Shown: piece after piece, positions 7,151-15,414 of the stretch
How positions within the stretch are numbered: position 1 is the first letter of the stretch
Layout: each line of letters opens with the position of its first letter
Position numbers and translations under genes: made by a program
The notes under the pieces: model-generated
Database searches by the model: none
What the model was told of the DNA's origin: nothing
Seen by the model: only the letters and a program-made list of their open reading frames with translations
Assembly: GCA_041917295.1 (NCBI GenBank)
Contig: JAYRXX010000036.1
Span: 1 to 18,818 of the forward strand
DNA length: 18,818 nt
Origin: JADKHR01 sp041917295
Lineage (GTDB): Bacteria; Elusimicrobiota; Elusimicrobia; FEN-1173
Reading direction: 5' to 3'

Positions 7151-8224
7151 TTATTTTCCGCCTTTGCCGGCCTTGGAGAGCTCTTTTTCTTTAACCGGCT
7201 GTTTTGCTTCGGCCGTTTCTTCTGTTTTCACACCTAAAAACGACGCGCGGATTTCCTTTTCAATTTGGTCGGCCAGGGTGGGATTTTCTTTCAAGAACAT
7301 TCGAGCATTTTCACGGCCTTGACCCAACCGGTCGTTTTTGTGCAAAATCCACGTGCCGGCTTTTTCCAACACGCCGGCATTGACGCCCATGTCCAACAAA
7401 CAATTTTCACGCACAATCCCTTCGCCGAAAATCATGTCGCATTCCGCCTGCTGGAACGGAGCGGCCAGCTTGTTTTTGACAATTTTAATCCGCACCCGGT
7501 TGCCGATCACCTTTTCACCGGACTTGATGGATTCCACACGGCGAATGTCCAGGCGAACGCTGGCGTAAAATTTAAGCGCCATTCCACCGGTGGTGGTTTC
7601 GGGGTTGCCGTACATCACCCCGATTTTCATGCGCAGTTGGTTGATAAAAATAACGCAGGTTTTGGACCGGGCGATGTTGGCCGTCAGTTTTCGGAGAGCT
7701 TGGCTCATTAACCGGGCCTGCAACCCCACGTGAGAATCGCCCATTTCCCCTTCGATTTCGGCCCGGGGCACCAACGCCGCCACCGAGTCTACCACGATCA
7801 CGTCCAACGCGCCGCTTCGAACGAGCTGGTCGGTGATTTCCAGGGCTTGCTCACCGGAATCCGGCTGGGAAATCAATAAATTTTCGGTGTCCACGCCCAA
7901 GCGCTTGGCGTAGTCGGGGTCCATGGCGTGTTCCGCGTCGATGTAGGCGGCGGTCCCGCCCAACTTTTGGGCCTGGGCCACCACCTGCAAACAGAGGGTG
8001 GTTTTGCCGGATGATTCGGGTCCGTACACTTCCACAACCCGTCCGCGGGGCAACCCGCCGGTTCCCAAAGCCAAATCCAAGGGCAGAGCCCCGGTGGGAA
8101 TCACGTCCACCTGCACCCGACCCGCCCGTTCGCCCAATTTCATAATGGCCTCTTTCCCATGTTGTTTTTCAATGGTGGCCATAGCCAACAAAAGCGCTTT
8201 GCTCTTTTCTTCTTTCGTCGTCAT
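7151..8224 (-). CDS. recA: Recombinase RecA
   Basis: RecA forms filaments on single-stranded DNA, promotes strand exchange and triggers LexA self-cleavage where an SOS system exists. The 357-residue product has normal length. Walker A GPESSGKTT is at 68-76, with IDAEHAMDP, VVVDSVAALVP (Walker B) and FINQLRMKIGVMYGNPETTTGG (loop L2 region) following in order. The C-terminal tail is rich in Lys and Glu and ends KGGK. The ATG at 8224 was chosen over a longer open frame because it begins MTTKEEKSKAL, the usual RecA N-terminus, and has GGAGGG just upstream, although the spacing is short. The gene has its own likely promoter in the 83-nt gap after pgpA and runs directly into the xer gene. Confidence 0.98.
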   Translation of the reverse strand: MTTKEEKSKALLLAMATIEKQHGKEAIMKLGERAGRVQVDVIPTGALPLDLALGTGGLPRGRVVEVYGPESSGKTTLCLQVVAQAQKLGGTAAYIDAEHAMDPDYAKRLGVDTENLLISQPDSGEQALEITDQLVRSGALDVIVVDSVAALVPRAEIEGEMGDSHVGLQARLMSQALRKLTANIARSKTCVIFINQLRMKIGVMYGNPETTTGGMALKFYASVRLDIRRVESIKSGEKVIGNRVRIKIVKNKLAAPFQQAECDMIFGEGIVRENCLLDMGVNAGVLEKAGTWILHKNDRLGQGRENARMFLKENPTLADQIEKEIRASFLGVKTEETAEAKQPVKEKELSKAGKGGK

Positions 8225-8255
8225 AATCCCTCCAATCAGTTCAGTCGTCCTCTTC

Positions 8256-8272
8256 GACGTAAATAGTACGTC
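8256..8272. promoter_or_regulatory. Perfect dyad over the recA -10 box, candidate operator
   Basis: Arms gacgta (8256-8261) and tacgtc (8267-8272) are exact inverted repeats separated by five bases, 17 bp in all. The dyad covers the recA -10 box and the predicted start region, the classic position for a repressor such as LexA. The motif is neither the E. coli (CTGT-N8-ACAG) nor the Bacillus (GAAC-N4-GTTC) SOS box. Regulator identity is inference. Confidence 0.45.
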
Positions 8273-8291
8273 TTTTTGAAACCGATGTCCA
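8263..8291 (-). promoter_or_regulatory. Probable recA promoter
   Basis: On the minus strand TGGACA (8291-8286, 5/6 match to the -35 consensus) is followed by exactly 17 nt and TACTAT (8268-8263, 4/6 match to -10). Transcription would start near 8256, leaving a leader of about 30 nt before the recA ATG. It lies in the only clear gap between pgpA and recA. Confidence 0.55.
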
Positions 8292-8307
8292 CGAAACGAC
8301 CTCTTTT

Positions 8308-8784
8308 TTAAACGAAGAGCCGCGTCAAGACATTCGCCAACAAGCCGGCCACGATATCGTCGGCCACGATCCCCCACCCGCCTGGAAGCCGTGCCGCGGC
8401 CCGGCCCCAGGGCCCCTTGAATACATCCAACGCCCGAAACGCCACAAACGCCGTGATCAGGGGAACCGGTTCCCGAGTCACACCCCACGCCGCCACCCAC
8501 ACGCCGGCCACTTCGTCGATAACGATGCGCGGATCGTCGTGGGTCAGGTAAGTCTCGGCCCCATGGCTAACAACAACCGCCAACGCGATCATAAAAAGGG
8601 TCCACACCCCATACCACGGGCCCGTTGGAAGAATCCACACCACCCCCCACCCCACCAACGTTCCCAACAAACCGCCGCCCTTCCATTTCCGAAACGGAAC
8701 CAGATGGTAAGGAGCCCAGCCCACAAACCCAACAGTGGCCAACCCCAGCGTGACCCATTTGCCGACAGATTGGAAATAGGTCAT
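8308..8784 (-). CDS. pgpA: Phosphatidylglycerophosphatase A
   Basis: PgpA removes the phosphate from phosphatidylglycerol phosphate, giving phosphatidylglycerol. The 158-residue protein is mostly hydrophobic with about four membrane segments and carries HDDPRIVIDEVAGVWVA, the acidic family motif. The N-terminal stretch usually seen as PGTxGSL is altered to KGGGLLGTL and preceded by an unusual PYHLVPFRKW segment. The ATG at 8784 overlaps the pgsA stop as ATGA and has AAAGGAG before it; the open frame runs further upstream but inside pgsA. PgsA makes the substrate, so two successive steps of the pathway are translationally coupled. Confidence is high for the family and slightly lower for activity because of the altered N-terminal motif. 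Confidence 0.9.
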   Translation of the reverse strand: MTYFQSVGKWVTLGLATVGFVGWAPYHLVPFRKWKGGGLLGTLVGWGVVWILPTGPWYGVWTLFMIALAVVVSHGAETYLTHDDPRIVIDEVAGVWVAAWGVTREPVPLITAFVAFRALDVFKGPWGRAAARLPGGWGIVADDIVAGLLANVLTRLFV

Positions 8785-9401
8785 TGGGACTCCTTTAACA
8801 ACTGACGATGACGCCACAAGTAAACCGCTCCGGTCCACACCGACACCACCGTCGCCGCGAGTACCATCGCTTTCGGCACAACGGTGACCACCCGCGCCGC
8901 GTCGGCGCGCCAACCGCCTCCCGCCAACAAATCCCCCAAAACCGTCCCGCCAAAATGGTCCCAACCCGACGTGACAATCAGAGCCATCAGCGTTGTGATG
9001 ATTGCCGCGTTTTGAACCGATGTCTTAAATTTCCCCCCCGCGTCCGCGGGGACCAACGTTCCCCGGCTCGCGGCCACGCCCCGCAGCCCGGTAATCAAAA
9101 ATTCCCGGCCCACGATGGCCACCACCATCCACGACGGGATCCGCAAAGAGGGGATTTCCACGAACAGGATAAACGCCGCCGTGATGATCAGTTTGTCGGC
9201 CAACGGATCCAAAAAAACGCCCAGGTTGGTAACCAGGTTGTGCTTTCGGGCCAAATACCCGTCCACCAAGTCTGTCACCCCGGCCCCGATAAAAATCACC
9301 AACGCGCCCACCCGGGCGTACACGTTGTCCACGTAGGCCAGCCCCATAAAGAAAGGAACGGCCGCAAGGCGCGCCATCGATAGTTGGTTCGGAACGTTCA
9401 A
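8781..9401 (-). CDS. pgsA: CDP-diacylglycerol-glycerol-3-phosphate 3-phosphatidyltransferase
   Basis: PgsA transfers the phosphatidyl group from CDP-diacylglycerol to glycerol-3-phosphate, the committed step to phosphatidylglycerol in the inner membrane. The CDP-alcohol phosphatidyltransferase signature is complete: DLVDGYLARKHN, then GVFLDPLADK, giving the DG-x2-AR-x8-G-x3-D-x3-D pattern. Several membrane segments follow. I chose the TTG at 9401 because the product then starts MNVPNQLSMAR, the normal PgsA beginning. This TTG overlaps the rimO stop as TTGA, and AGGAG lies about 10 nt upstream. GTG at 9410 is possible, but the AGGAG would then be almost adjacent. The product is 206 residues. 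Confidence 0.94.
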   Translation of the reverse strand: MNVPNQLSMARLAAVPFFMGLAYVDNVYARVGALVIFIGAGVTDLVDGYLARKHNLVTNLGVFLDPLADKLIITAAFILFVEIPSLRIPSWMVVAIVGREFLITGLRGVAASRGTLVPADAGGKFKTSVQNAAIITTLMALIVTSGWDHFGGTVLGDLLAGGGWRADAARVVTVVPKAMVLAATVVSVWTGAVYLWRHRQLLKESQ

Positions 9402-10687
9402 TGGACCCACTCTCCTGTTAAATGAATTCCGTCCACGCCGGTCACCCGGCACGAATAAAAGCCCGGCGCGGACGGCTCCGTTCGAGTGCGAATCTCGCCG
9501 TCCACTTCGGGAGCCTGATGGGACGCCCGTACAACCCACCGTCCGTCGTGGTCCCGTTCGGCCAACACGTCCACAGTCGACCCTTTACGGGCGCGGTCTT
9601 TGCTTTGCTTGACCCGTCGGTTCTCGTCCAACAGGGTCTGCCACCGTTCCGACACGACCTCCGGGGCCACCAAACCCGGCAACCGCGCCGACGGCGATCG
9701 GGATTCAAACGAATAGGGAAACACCCCCACATGCTCAAAGTAGCCGTCCCGAACCGTCCGTACCAATCGATCAAAATCGTCGTCTGTTTCCCCCGGAAAC
9801 CCCACAATAAACGTGGTTCGCAACGCCAACCCAGGCACACGCCGGCGCAGTTGATCCAACAGACCGCGGGTTTTCTTTTCCCCCCAGTCCCGACCCATGG
9901 ACGTCAATATCCGGTCGGACATGTGTTGCAAAGGCATGTCCAGATATCCGGCCAGTTTGGGCTCATCGGCCAGCAATCCCATCAAACCCGGCCCCACTTC
10001 CGACGGATAGGCGTACAAAAGCCTCACCCACCGTGCCGGGGTTTTAACTAATTTTTTTACCAACGGCACCAAGCCCGCCCGGCCCCGGTCGGAACCGTAA
10101 TCCGTGGTGTCTTGTGAAATCACAACGAGTTCCCGCACGCCCCGGTCCGTGAGATCGCGGGCTTCTTTAAGAATGTCTTCCACAGGCCGGCTTTTAAGAG
10201 ACCCGCGCAGTTGGGGAATGATGCAGAATGTGCACCGGTGGTTGCATCCTTCCGATATCCGCAGGTAGGCCGACAGCTGGCCTGGCCGAAGAGGCCGGGG
10301 CTGATTGCCATCATGCAACCCCGCCGGCGACGAGCCCCGCGGCGGTCCCGCCCGGGACCCCAACACGTCCGACAAGGTGTCCAGTTGACCGGTTCCAATG
10401 ACGGCGTCCACGCCGGGAATTTTTTTATTGTTGAGAAACTGGGCAAAACATCCTGTCAGAACCAAAAACGAGCGGGGGGCGGCGCGGCGAATGTTGTCCA
10501 GTGTTTCCCGGGCTTCGGTTCGGGCCGCTTCCAAAAAACCGCAGGAGTGAACCACCACTCCGTCGGCTCCGGCGATGTCGGACGTCAACGTCCACCCGTC
10601 GCGGGCCAACCGGGCCGTCATGGTCTCCGCTTCCACCTGATTTTTGGCGCACCCCAACACCACAAAGGCCACGCGGCCTCGCGTCAT
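9398..10687 (-). CDS. rimO: Ribosomal protein S12 methylthiotransferase RimO
   Basis: RimO is a radical-SAM enzyme that methylthiolates a conserved Asp of ribosomal protein S12. The 429-residue product has cluster cysteines at C13 (LGCAKN), C49 (HSCGFLEAA) and C80 (TGCFAQ), and the radical-SAM triad C148/C152/C155 in GCNHRCTFC. The C-terminal TRAM domain ends in a region with DGIHLTGEW. HSCGFLEAAR is the RimO form of the second cysteine motif, where MiaB has NTCTVR, so the two paralogues can be told apart. The start overlaps the rodZ stop as ATGA, with no clear Shine-Dalgarno sequence, suggesting translational coupling. rimO between rodZ and pgsA is a recurrent arrangement in bacteria. Confidence 0.95.
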   Translation of the reverse strand: MTRGRVAFVVLGCAKNQVEAETMTARLARDGWTLTSDIAGADGVVVHSCGFLEAARTEARETLDNIRRAAPRSFLVLTGCFAQFLNNKKIPGVDAVIGTGQLDTLSDVLGSRAGPPRGSSPAGLHDGNQPRPLRPGQLSAYLRISEGCNHRCTFCIIPQLRGSLKSRPVEDILKEARDLTDRGVRELVVISQDTTDYGSDRGRAGLVPLVKKLVKTPARWVRLLYAYPSEVGPGLMGLLADEPKLAGYLDMPLQHMSDRILTSMGRDWGEKKTRGLLDQLRRRVPGLALRTTFIVGFPGETDDDFDRLVRTVRDGYFEHVGVFPYSFESRSPSARLPGLVAPEVVSERWQTLLDENRRVKQSKDRARKGSTVDVLAERDHDGRWVVRASHQAPEVDGEIRTRTEPSAPGFYSCRVTGVDGIHLTGEWVH

Positions 10688-11520
10688 TGAATGGGGGTCG
10701 TGCTCGAAGCCGTGGACACGGCCACGGGAGGCTGGGCGGCCGCCGGCGCGGGATAAATCACATGCGTGTGTCCGTCCCGGGCCGGGAAAACCACATCGGC
10801 CGGTCCGGGCACTGTCGATTCGGCCAGAGATTTGCCGTCGACTAGGACGATCAACCGAGACACGTTTCCAGCCCGAACCCGGCTGTTTTTATCGAATGGC
10901 CAAGTCCGCACTTCACCCGACGACAACGTGCCCTCAAACTTCACCGCGCCGTCCAACCGAACCCGAACCCACACGGATTCGCTGGCCCGCAACACAATGG
11001 AATGGGAACTTTTGGCCACGGGGGCCACCGAGGGAATCACGGACGGAACGATCGCCGTCGACAGAACCACGGATTCCGGTTCCGTCACCTGGTTGAGGGG
11101 TTTGGCCAGCGAGACCCCGTGGGGCTCTTGCCGGCGAAATAAGAACAGGATCCCCGCCGCCACCACCAACACCGCCGCGCCCGCCAGCATCCATCTCAGC
11201 GATGCCGCCGACGAGTCGTCGATGGACTCCGGAACCGGCGAGGGGTGGGTGAACGCCGGCGGCCCCCCCGATTGCCCCATCCGGACCCGCAATTGATCAC
11301 GAAGCGCGGGCCCGTTTAAACCCAAATAATCGGCGTATTTAACTAAGAATCCTTCCAAGAAGACCTGGGCGGGAAGTTCGTCCCAGCGTTCTTCTTCCAA
11401 GGCTTTTAAATAACGGCTTTGAATGCGCAACGCGCTGGTCACCGCCTCCAACGTGATGCCCCGTTCAAGGCGCCGCTGACGAAGTGTGGATCCAATGGAT
11501 TCAGCTGAATTGTCGGTCAT
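10684..11520 (-). CDS. rodZ: RodZ-like helix-turn-helix membrane protein
   Basis: RodZ links the MreB cytoskeleton to the inner membrane and the rod-shape elongation complex. The 278-residue product has a cytoplasmic helix-turn-helix at about residues 9-70 (TLRQRRLERGITLEAVT, then a helical region with FLEGFLVKYADYLGL). A single membrane segment lies at about 108-128. The periplasmic beta-rich region at about 172-247 resembles DUF4115, and an Ala/Pro/Thr-rich tail follows. The start has AAAGGA nine bases upstream and lies 12 nt after the lolA stop. No mreB is in the window, so the partner is inferred from the family. Confidence 0.85.
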   Translation of the reverse strand: MTDNSAESIGSTLRQRRLERGITLEAVTSALRIQSRYLKALEEERWDELPAQVFLEGFLVKYADYLGLNGPALRDQLRVRMGQSGGPPAFTHPSPVPESIDDSSAASLRWMLAGAAVLVVAAGILFLFRRQEPHGVSLAKPLNQVTEPESVVLSTAIVPSVIPSVAPVAKSSHSIVLRASESVWVRVRLDGAVKFEGTLSSGEVRTWPFDKNSRVRAGNVSRLIVLVDGKSLAESTVPGPADVVFPARDGHTHVIYPAPAAAQPPVAVSTASSTTPIQ

Positions 11521-11532
11521 GGGAGCATCCTT

Positions 11533-12186
11533 TTATTTCGTGAAAGGCATTTCCAAAACGTCGGTGCCTTTCGGAGGGACGAATTTAAACTGGGCGTCTT
11601 TGATCAGGGGGTTCACCTGGGCGTTTCGAACAGTGACAACGGCCCGCACGGCCTCTGATTCCAGCTCGGTTTTCATGGCCAAACCCGTGTTGAGATCAAT
11701 CCACAACCGAAGGGTGTAATCAAACGATCCGGAATCGCGCGGGGTCATAACCAAAACCGGCTGACCGCTCGTCTCGTCCAATGAAAAGGTGTATTTCTTT
11801 TTCATTTCGTTCACATTCATTCGAAACGGCGTTAGCCCTTGGGGAAATCCGGCCGCCTTGGCCCAATTGTCCATGGAATCTTTGATCGCCTGGCCCCGGT
11901 CAGGCAAATACACCCAAAACACCTTTCCATTTGAGACGATGGTCTGGGGTTCCGGTGACGACTGCTCAACCCGAAACCGGTTGGGCCGTTCAAAGAGCGC
12001 CGACCCAACGATATCCGCCGCCCCGCGCCCCACCGACAAAGACGTCGTTTGAGTGAAATCGAACGCCAAGGTGCGAACCTCTTTCTCGGCCTGTTCCAAC
12101 CGCGCCAGTACCTGATCCAATCGGTTGGCATCGCCGGCAAACACGGTCGCTGAAATAAAAAGAAAAACCGTCACGATTTTTTTCAT
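11533..12186 (-). CDS. lolA: Outer-membrane lipoprotein carrier protein LolA-like
   Basis: LolA is the periplasmic chaperone that ferries lipoproteins from the LolCDE transporter to the outer membrane. The 217-residue product has a clear signal peptide (MKKIVTVFLFISATVFA, cleavage predicted before GD). A beta-rich body follows with FDFTQTTSL near the start, FERPNRFRVE, then VSNGKVFWVYLPD and LWIDLNTGLAMKTE, in the order expected for the LolA fold. The ATG overlaps the ftsK stop as ATGA. The presence of this gene is the main support for a two-membrane cell. LolB and LolCDE are not in the window, and related LolA-fold proteins could have other cargo. Confidence 0.85.
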   Translation of the reverse strand: MKKIVTVFLFISATVFAGDANRLDQVLARLEQAEKEVRTLAFDFTQTTSLSVGRGAADIVGSALFERPNRFRVEQSSPEPQTIVSNGKVFWVYLPDRGQAIKDSMDNWAKAAGFPQGLTPFRMNVNEMKKKYTFSLDETSGQPVLVMTPRDSGSFDYTLRLWIDLNTGLAMKTELESEAVRAVVTVRNAQVNPLIKDAQFKFVPPKGTDVLEMPFTK

Positions 12187-14426
12187 TCGTCCATCGCCTC
12201 CACCCGGTCCGCCGATTTCGCCCCGCCGCTGGCCCGGAACAGGTCTTCGATTTTATCAAAATTGATTTCCCACTTATTCGTCCCTTCCGGTTTCCGAATG
12301 TACCCCTTCACCTCCAACAACGACAACACATTCGTCGCCCGGGCCGACGACCCGAAATGGGACTTCAATAAATCCTGGGACACCCGCCGGCGTTCCATAA
12401 TCAACCGCAACGCTTGATCCAATTCTTCGCGTGTCTCCGCGTCTTCGTTGGCGGCCTGGTGAGCCGCGATCTCGGCAAAAATGTCTTGATACCGGGGGCC
12501 GCCCTGGCTTTTGGCAAACCCCACCACCGCTTCCACTTCTTTTTCCGACACATACGCCCCTTGAAGGCGGATCGGTGCGGGAGCTCCCGCGGGCAGAAAC
12601 AGCATATCGCCCCGGCCCACCAACGATTCCGCCCCCGGCGTGTCCAAAATAACGCGGCTGTCGGTTTGAGACGCCACCCGCAACGCGATCCGCGCCGGCA
12701 AATTGGCTTTAATCACGCCGGTAATCACGTCCACCGACGGCCGTTGGGTGGCCAACACCAAATGGATCCCCACCGCCCGGGCCATTTGGGCCAACCGCTG
12801 AATGCAATCTTCCACGTCCCGGGCCGACACCAACATCAAATCCGCCAGCTCGTCGATAATCACCACAATGTAATACTCCGGAGGCAGGCCCTGAGCCGCC
12901 CTTTTTTCATTATATCCTTCGATGTTGCGCACGTTGGCCCGGGCAAAAACTTCGTAACGGTATTCCATCACTTTCACCAACCGCAGGAGCGCTTTGGCCG
13001 CTTCTTTTGGCTGGGTGATCACCTGGGCGTCTTCCGGACCGGACCGTGGATCATACAAGTGCGGCATACCTTCATACATTGGCAGTTCCAACCGTTTCGG
13101 GTCAATCAACACAAATTTGACCCGGTCCGGCGTCGCCCGCATCAAAATAGAAACGATCAGCGTGTGAACGCACACCGATTTTCCCGTGCCCGTGGCTCCG
13201 GCCACCAACAGGTGCGGCATGGGCGCCAGGTCCGTCATGGACGGTTCCCCCGAACTCGTTTTTCCCAAAGCCACCGCCAACGGGGACCGGCTCGCTTGGG
13301 CCCGCGAATCCGTTAAAATTTCTTTGAGCGTGACCGTCACGGTTTCCGGATTGGGGATTTCCACACCCACCGCCCCTTTTCCGGGGATCGGGGCCAGAAC
13401 CCGTACCCGCGTGGCTTTCATGGCCAACGCAATATCATTCGACAAGTTCACAATCGAGCTGATTTTAACGCCGGGAGCCGGTTCCAGATCGAACCGCGTA
13501 ATCACTGGACCCGGATGAATGTCCATGGTCCGCGCTTCCACCCCAAAATTAGCCAGGGTCTGCTCAAGCACCCTCGATTTGGCAACCAGATCCGATTCTG
13601 ATAACTGCGCCACCTGTTTTGGAGGATCGCTCAACAATTCCATCGGAGGCAACCGATATGGAAGCGGGACATTCTCCCCCGGGACATTCGCTCCCTTGGG
13701 ACTCAATACGGGAGATTCTGGGGGGACATTTGTTTTCTCAGGAATCAATTCAAGCTGTTTGGGAGGGGAGAGCTTTTTGGGTTGTTCTTTTGGGGTGCCG
13801 GTTACCACCAAAGGAACGGGGCGGTCCACCGGGACCGGAGCCACCACCGCTCGGGCTTTAACCACGCTATCGCGTCGTGTGCGAGGTTCTTTGCGGGCGG
13901 CGGTCCACTCCGCCCAATCTGCACGGAGTCGGGAAAATAGATGTTCGGCCAAATGAATCGGCGAAACACGAATCATGGCCGCCGTCAAGATGGCGATTGC
14001 CGAAAAGGTCATTAACCAAGCCCCCGGCAATCCGAAAAGCCGGCTTAAAAACCCGGCCCCCGCCAATCCCAACACGCCCCCGGCGTTAACTTGGTAAGCC
14101 AGCTGACTAAACAAGCTCGCAAATGTTACCCCGAAAACAAACAAGCCGCTCCACAACGAAAATCGCAAGGCCCCCTGGGGCCACGGTCGAACCAACGACA
14201 ACCGAAGTCCCGCATACCCCGTCAACAAAGGAAAAAAGAACCGCCCCACCCCGAACGCCGTGGACATGAACGTTTTAATGGGTTTGCCCCACGAGCCGGA
14301 AGGGAACAAAACACAATACAGCCCCAAGGCCGAAAGGGCCAATATACCCATTCCCACCGCCGGGAGTCTGGACGAACGGCTTTTTTTGGATCGGGTTGAT
14401 GCACGAACGCGGGCACTGAGTCTCAT
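12183..14426 (-). CDS. ftsK: DNA translocase FtsK
   Basis: FtsK is anchored at the division septum and pumps chromosomal DNA, activating Xer recombination at dif. The N-terminal part of the 747-residue product has a basic start (RASTRSKKSRSSR) and several hydrophobic segments to about residue 170. A short, Pro- and Lys-rich linker leads into the motor, with Walker A GATGTGKS (410-417), IDPKRLELPMYEGMPHL and Walker B VVIIDELADLM. The C-terminal winged-helix gamma domain (RRRVSQDLLKSHFGSSARATNVLSLLEVKGYI) is the part that reads orientation sequences. The linker is far shorter than in E. coli, similar to SpoIIIE-sized proteins. The start overlaps the uppP stop as ATGA without a visible Shine-Dalgarno sequence. 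The xer gene downstream is a plausible functional partner. Confidence 0.97.
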   Translation of the reverse strand: MRLSARVRASTRSKKSRSSRLPAVGMGILALSALGLYCVLFPSGSWGKPIKTFMSTAFGVGRFFFPLLTGYAGLRLSLVRPWPQGALRFSLWSGLFVFGVTFASLFSQLAYQVNAGGVLGLAGAGFLSRLFGLPGAWLMTFSAIAILTAAMIRVSPIHLAEHLFSRLRADWAEWTAARKEPRTRRDSVVKARAVVAPVPVDRPVPLVVTGTPKEQPKKLSPPKQLELIPEKTNVPPESPVLSPKGANVPGENVPLPYRLPPMELLSDPPKQVAQLSESDLVAKSRVLEQTLANFGVEARTMDIHPGPVITRFDLEPAPGVKISSIVNLSNDIALAMKATRVRVLAPIPGKGAVGVEIPNPETVTVTLKEILTDSRAQASRSPLAVALGKTSSGEPSMTDLAPMPHLLVAGATGTGKSVCVHTLIVSILMRATPDRVKFVLIDPKRLELPMYEGMPHLYDPRSGPEDAQVITQPKEAAKALLRLVKVMEYRYEVFARANVRNIEGYNEKRAAQGLPPEYYIVVIIDELADLMLVSARDVEDCIQRLAQMARAVGIHLVLATQRPSVDVITGVIKANLPARIALRVASQTDSRVILDTPGAESLVGRGDMLFLPAGAPAPIRLQGAYVSEKEVEAVVGFAKSQGGPRYQDIFAEIAAHQAANEDAETREELDQALRLIMERRRVSQDLLKSHFGSSARATNVLSLLEVKGYIRKPEGTNKWEINFDKIEDLFRASGGAKSADRVEAMDE

Positions 14427-15217
14427 TGGGATTTATAGAACGAGAAAAGAGCCAGGGCGAATGTGTAAAGGGCGAACGGCCATAAGCGCCGCGCCCGCAA
14501 AAATCGCATAAGCAGGCCCAACGCCATCCAGCCCACAAGAAAACTGACCACAACCCCAACCACGGAAGGCCACAGCGGAAGAGCTTGCATGTCCCGGGCG
14601 GTCAACAAGGTGGCTCCCATAATGGCCGGCATCGCGACCAAAAAACTGAATCGCCCGGCTTCGGTCCAGGACCACCCCAAGGCCACGGCCACCGCGATTG
14701 TCGACGCGCTTCGCGAAAGACCCGGCCACACCGCGGCTCCCTGGGCCGCTCCGATGGCCAAGGCGTGCCAGAGGGGGGCCACGCCCGGGCCGGAGGCCCC
14801 GCCGCCCTGTTGCCGGGACCGTCGCTCCCCCCACACCAACACACCCGACGTCAATAAAAATCCCAATCCCGCCGCCCGGTAAGACGTTGAAAGGCTTTCA
14901 ATCGTATTTTTCAGACCCAATCCGATCACGCCCGTCACCACCGTGGAGGCGCCAATCATCCACACGTATCGCCGGAGGGCAACCCCGGATTCGGTTTTAT
15001 CCCACACGCCCCTGGCAAGGCCCAAGATGTCCCGCCGAAAATACCACGCCATGGCGCCCAACGTTCCCACATGGAGAACCACGTCCATCGCCAATGTGGA
15101 TTCCCCCATTCCCCACCCAGCCTGGAAGAGCGTTAAATGCCCGTCCGACGACACCGGTAAAAATTCGGTGAGGCCCTGAACCACGCCCAGAATAAACGCG
15201 CGGCCGATTTCGATCAT
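14423..15217 (-). CDS. uppP: Undecaprenyl-diphosphatase UppP/BacA
   Basis: UppP recycles undecaprenyl diphosphate to the monophosphate carrier used for peptidoglycan and other surface polymers. It is an inner-membrane enzyme. The 264-residue product shows QGLTEFLPVSSDGHL near residues 14-28, with the conserved acidic residue and His, and PGLSRSAST in the second half. Many hydrophobic segments are present. The usual SSSGH is SSDGH here, a mild variant. The frame is open upstream to a TTG at 15241, but the ATG at 15217 overlaps the preceding gene's stop as ATGA and fits the family start. No clear Shine-Dalgarno sequence precedes it, so translation is probably coupled. Confidence 0.95.
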   Translation of the reverse strand: MIEIGRAFILGVVQGLTEFLPVSSDGHLTLFQAGWGMGESTLAMDVVLHVGTLGAMAWYFRRDILGLARGVWDKTESGVALRRYVWMIGASTVVTGVIGLGLKNTIESLSTSYRAAGLGFLLTSGVLVWGERRSRQQGGGASGPGVAPLWHALAIGAAQGAAVWPGLSRSASTIAVAVALGWSWTEAGRFSFLVAMPAIMGATLLTARDMQALPLWPSVVGVVVSFLVGWMALGLLMRFLRARRLWPFALYTFALALFSFYKSQ

Positions 15218-15414
15218 GGCCGCAACGAAACCCAGTAACAACGGTCCCGATAGAGTAAATGCACTTTCCCTTCGCGAGCCAGCCAGCCGAGGGCAAGGAA
15301 CAGAAGCGTTTGAGTGATTTTAAGCGAGGACCGAATTTGAAGAGTGGACGATTCCCCGTGGGTGTTCAAATAATCCCACACCCACCCGGCCGTCTGACCA
15401 ATTTCGTCCTGCAT
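15214..15414 (-). CDS. Small winged helix-turn-helix protein (DUF2582-like)
   Basis: The product is only 66 residues. It begins MQDEIGQTAGWVWDYLNTHG and continues with a helix-turn-helix-like stretch, TLQIRSSLKITQTLLFLALGWLAREGKV, closing with two short strands (HLLYRDRCYWVSL). It matches my memory of the DUF2582 winged-helix family, small stand-alone proteins of unknown target. The ATG at 15414 shares one base with the accB stop (TAATG), and the gene ends on the uppP start, so it is fixed within an operon. It could bind DNA or be a protein interaction module; the sequence does not decide. A longer open frame inside accB was rejected. Confidence 0.75.
   Translation of the reverse strand: MQDEIGQTAGWVWDYLNTHGESSTLQIRSSLKITQTLLFLALGWLAREGKVHLLYRDRCYWVSLRP

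Noticed and set aside
12414..13316. 300-codon plus-strand open frame opposite ftsK
   Set aside because: It is a shadow of the GC-rich ftsK sequence: rich in His, Arg, Gln and Pro with no recognisable domain, while the minus strand carries intact FtsK motifs.
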